Below are positions 62,187-64,000 of a stretch of DNA of 64,000 nt, piece after piece; the first letter of the stretch is position 1, and the number at the start of each line of letters is the position of its first letter. The stretch covers positions 469,896-533,895 of the forward strand of contig NZ_GL397214.1 of assembly GCF_000146675.1 (NCBI RefSeq), read 5' to 3'. This DNA comes from Hoylesella marshii DSM 16973 = JCM 13450. GTDB lineage: Bacteria > Bacteroidota > Bacteroidia > Bacteroidales > Bacteroidaceae. The notes below the pieces were generated by a model. The model saw only the letters and a program-made list of their open reading frames with translations. It made no database searches and was not told where the DNA came from. The position numbers and the translations under genes are program-made.

Positions 62187-62275
62187 CTACTTGCGGAGAG
62201 AGGGGAAAATGACCATTTCGCTGCAACTCCTTGTATCATAGTCTTTTATTTTTTTATCCTTTTTAATTGTAGCCA
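62187..62275 (-). pseudogene. Possible truncated gene start behind a minus-strand promoter
   Basis: On the minus strand a TACTTTTG -7 box (plus 62354-62361) with TTG at about the -33 distance precedes a 29-codon reading frame starting MATIKKDKKIKDYDTRSCSE and ending FPSLRK. An MATIK-type start is common for tyrosine recombinases of Bacteroidetes elements; this could be an integrase cut off at the element junction, but the evidence is thin. Confidence 0.25.
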
Positions 62276-62427
62276 TATTGTAGCCACAACAGAGTATTTT
62301 GAGAGTACACGCAGATACTGCTACCCGAAATGCGCACTTGCATTTCTTGGGTTCAAAAGTACAAAAAAGTAGAACATCCTCCAAATTATTGTGGGAAAAT
62401 GTTTTAGAAATCTTTTGGCTACAATTT

Positions 62428-62480
62428 TCAGTGCATGGTGCAAGTCTATATATATAGATAGACCTTGCACCATGCACTGA
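62428..62480. other. Long perfect inverted repeat (17-bp arms)
   Basis: TCAGTGCATGGTGCAAG (62428-62444) and CTTGCACCATGCACTGA (62464-62480) flank a 19-base AT centre that pairs further (TCTA / TAGA). No T-tract follows on either strand. It sits about 200 bases before the first gene of the element. It may be a recombination or replication site, or an attenuator. Confidence 0.8.
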
Positions 62481-62675
62481 CAGTCCCAAAGGTGTGATTG
62501 ATATGGCAGGCTCAATATTTTCGCCTACGTATTGGGCAACACGGCAACAAATAACGCATAATGTTAAAAATGCAAAATGGCAATATAATGCCAATATTGG
62601 CAATTTAATATTCTTTCTAAAGCCCTATTTGTTAAGAACTTTGCAGCATTATTTCTAACAAAAAGACGGATACAT

Positions 62676-63092
62676 ATGAATACAAAGAAACAAAACTCCG
62701 GAAGTAATGCAAAATTCTACGTTGTACTTCCGACACTTGAAATCATGCTCTCCGCCAGCAAAAACTGCAAGCTAAGGGCAGGCTATGCCAATATGGAATA
62801 TTCCAACTTTATGAAACACTGCAAGATGCAGACCGACCTTCGTATCAACACTTATGCAAGATGTGCGGCAGCCTTCGATATGGACGTGCTCTTGATACAT
62901 CTCCCCAAGGGTATGATTGAGTCCATGATAGCAACCACGCCCCATAAAAGCCTTCGCTTCTCCACAATGGAGCAGGAAGATCTCATCGTCATTCTCAATC
63001 GGCTGTGCAAGCTGGACAGTAGAAGATTTAAGCAGCATCTTATGCAGTTATTGCACCAATTGGGGAAGGACTCTGAATTTCCAGACGGATGA
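62676..63092 (+). CDS. Small element-encoded protein, possible HTH regulator
   Basis: 138 residues, no signal peptide. I do not recognise a family. The segment SNFMKHCKMQTDLRINTYARCAAAFDMDVLLIHLP (about 49-83, in pieces) resembles the last helices of Cro/XRE-type HTH domains, so DNA binding is possible. It is followed by a second excisionase-type HTH gene and a primase-like gene on the same strand, so it probably belongs to the same mobile element. Confidence 0.6.
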   Translation: MNTKKQNSGSNAKFYVVLPTLEIMLSASKNCKLRAGYANMEYSNFMKHCKMQTDLRINTYARCAAAFDMDVLLIHLPKGMIESMIATTPHKSLRFSTMEQEDLIVILNRLCKLDSRRFKQHLMQLLHQLGKDSEFPDG

Positions 63093-63143
63093 TAATCCAC
63101 GGAGAGCAACTATTCAATCCTAAACTGAAAAGAGAAGTGGCAT

Positions 63144-63542
63144 ATGACAGAAGAAGACAATTTACAAAAGACGGTAATTGCAGAGTTACGCTCACTAAGG
63201 AACGACATGGAGCGGATAGCCGGCTTTATCGTGGAAATGAGACGCGATTATTCCGTTTTGGAGGATAAGATGGAACTCAGTTCCTCCGACGTCATCAGAC
63301 TCTTGGGCATTTCGCGGGCATCCCTTGCCCGATGGAGGGACACCAACGCAATCCCGTTCAGGTATATATCATGCAACCACGTTGCCTATCCGTTCAAGGG
63401 ACTTTACGTCGCCATCAAGAGCGGACGTGCCTCCTTCAAGGGTTTCAGACGAGTGGAAGCCCTACAACGGCTCAACGCCTACAAGGATGGTGTCCTTAAA
63501 GGATATATGGGTGATGGTCAAACTTTATTTGAGGAGCTATGA
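63144..63542 (+). CDS. Excisionase/MerR-type helix-turn-helix protein
   Basis: 132 residues. An N-terminal coiled coil (about 7-45, LRSLRNDMERIAGFIVEMRRD) precedes an HTH_17-like domain: SSSDVIRLLGISRASLARWRDTNAIPFRYISCNHVAYPFKGLY (about 48-90, in pieces), the pattern of excisionase-like DNA-binding proteins in Bacteroidetes conjugative and mobilisable elements. Its stop overlaps the next start by four bases (ATGA). Confidence 0.8.
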   Translation: MTEEDNLQKTVIAELRSLRNDMERIAGFIVEMRRDYSVLEDKMELSSSDVIRLLGISRASLARWRDTNAIPFRYISCNHVAYPFKGLYVAIKSGRASFKGFRRVEALQRLNAYKDGVLKGYMGDGQTLFEEL

Positions 63543-64000
63543 ACATCAAAGAAGAAATACTGAGCCGAACCAACAAAGGACTGGATGTGTTCTGCTTCTA
63601 TATGCCTATCGACTTTGTGCCAAAGCGCAATTTCCGAAATCCTATGTATGACGACAGGCGTGCATCGTGCAATATCTATCTCGACAACAAGTCCGGCTGC
63701 TACCGAATGAAGGACTTTGGCAACGATGCCTACTCCGGCGACTGCTTTTGGTTTGCAGCCACAATGCTCGGACTGGACGTGAGGAAAGACTTTGTTAAGG
63801 TGCTTGAAACCATAAATCGGGACTTGCAGCTGAATATTTGCATTGAAAGGAAAGAACATAGTAATCCCCACACAATGATGATGAAGCCTTGCAAACCACC
63901 CTTAGTACAACCACCTAACCAGCTCAAGAAGATGGAAGGTAAAAAATGGTACAAGCTAATTGAGCAATCTTTCAATGTCAAAGAACTAGACTATTGGGAG
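63539..64000 (+). CDS. Primase-like protein of a mobile element (5' part only)
   Basis: The frame runs off the window after 154 codons. MNIKEEILSRTNKGLDVFCFYMPIDF and the following CNIYLDNKSGCYRMKDFGNDAYSGDCFWFAATMLGLD (in pieces) resemble the zinc-binding N-terminal part of primase/toprim proteins that process DNA in Bacteroidetes elements; a CHC2-like finger with widely spaced Cys is possible. Assignment is by pattern only. It overlaps the HTH gene by four bases. Confidence 0.6.
   Translation, partial: MNIKEEILSRTNKGLDVFCFYMPIDFVPKRNFRNPMYDDRRASCNIYLDNKSGCYRMKDFGNDAYSGDCFWFAATMLGLDVRKDFVKVLETINRDLQLNICIERKEHSNPHTMMMKPCKPPLVQPPNQLKKMEGKKWYKLIEQSFNVKELDYWE

Noticed and set aside
62187-62603. 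138-residue minus-strand frame in the junction zone
   Set aside because: It spans the big hairpin and has no family likeness; only its last 29 codons, after an internal Met, are kept as a weak candidate.

Overview
The window is a Bacteroidales chromosome, most likely Prevotella in the broad sense. The evidence is the gene content: the ftsX-DUF3098-uppP-truB-queA-folK cluster, a complete Bat aerotolerance operon, a T9SS plug protein, B12-dependent methylmalonyl-CoA mutase, cydAB with DUF4492, and many family-restricted DUF proteins. Several promoters also fit the Bacteroidetes sigma consensus TTTG-N19-TAnnTTTG. The species assignment is inference.

Layout. 1-14.6 kb is almost all minus strand: a DUF438/hemerythrin/PAS protein, the ftsX-to-folK cluster, tRNA-Ser(GCT) on the plus strand, a MATE exporter, a wecB-SDR-SIMPL operon, then a DUF59/LpxH/Bax-inhibitor/T9SS-plug run. 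14.86-15.65 kb is a tandem array of about nineteen 42-bp hairpin-forming units that runs into a DUF6261 gene. 16.7-21.1 kb carries a DUF4301 gene, a hydrolase-dead RelA-type synthetase and a low-molecular-weight tyrosine phosphatase. 21.1-32.5 kb (minus) holds a MITE-like element, mutB/mutA, carB/carA and a PurF-type amidotransferase. 32.6-37.3 kb is a patchwork: a Wza-like lipoprotein, a small secreted protein, a decayed IS5-type element, a DUF389 membrane protein and a second IS fragment. 37.3-41.1 kb (minus) holds a cyclophilin and the DUF4492-cydA-cydB operon behind a duplicated promoter/operator.

41.8-47.6 kb (plus) is a five-gene TolC/HlyD/ABC-2 export operon with no ATPase. 47.8-56.5 kb is the Bat operon: MoxR, DUF58, a membrane protein, BatA, BatB, BatC and a BatD-BatE fusion. 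It is followed by a PAP2 phosphatase, a second QueA, a frameshifted DUF2027-Smr gene and nadE. The right edge (about 62-64 kb) enters a mobile element with a small regulator, an excisionase-type HTH protein and a primase-like gene cut by the window end.

Repeats are the most unusual content. There are four intergenic arrays of exactly 4 x 22 bp. There are three loci with 40-42-bp tandem units: upstream of DUF6261, inside the BatC N-terminus and inside the broken transposase. A 278-bp element has 18-bp terminal inverted repeats, and a 66-bp duplication carries promoter plus operator. The best candidate for an undescribed system is the 42-bp hairpin array joined to the DUF6261 gene; the 22-bp arrays come second.
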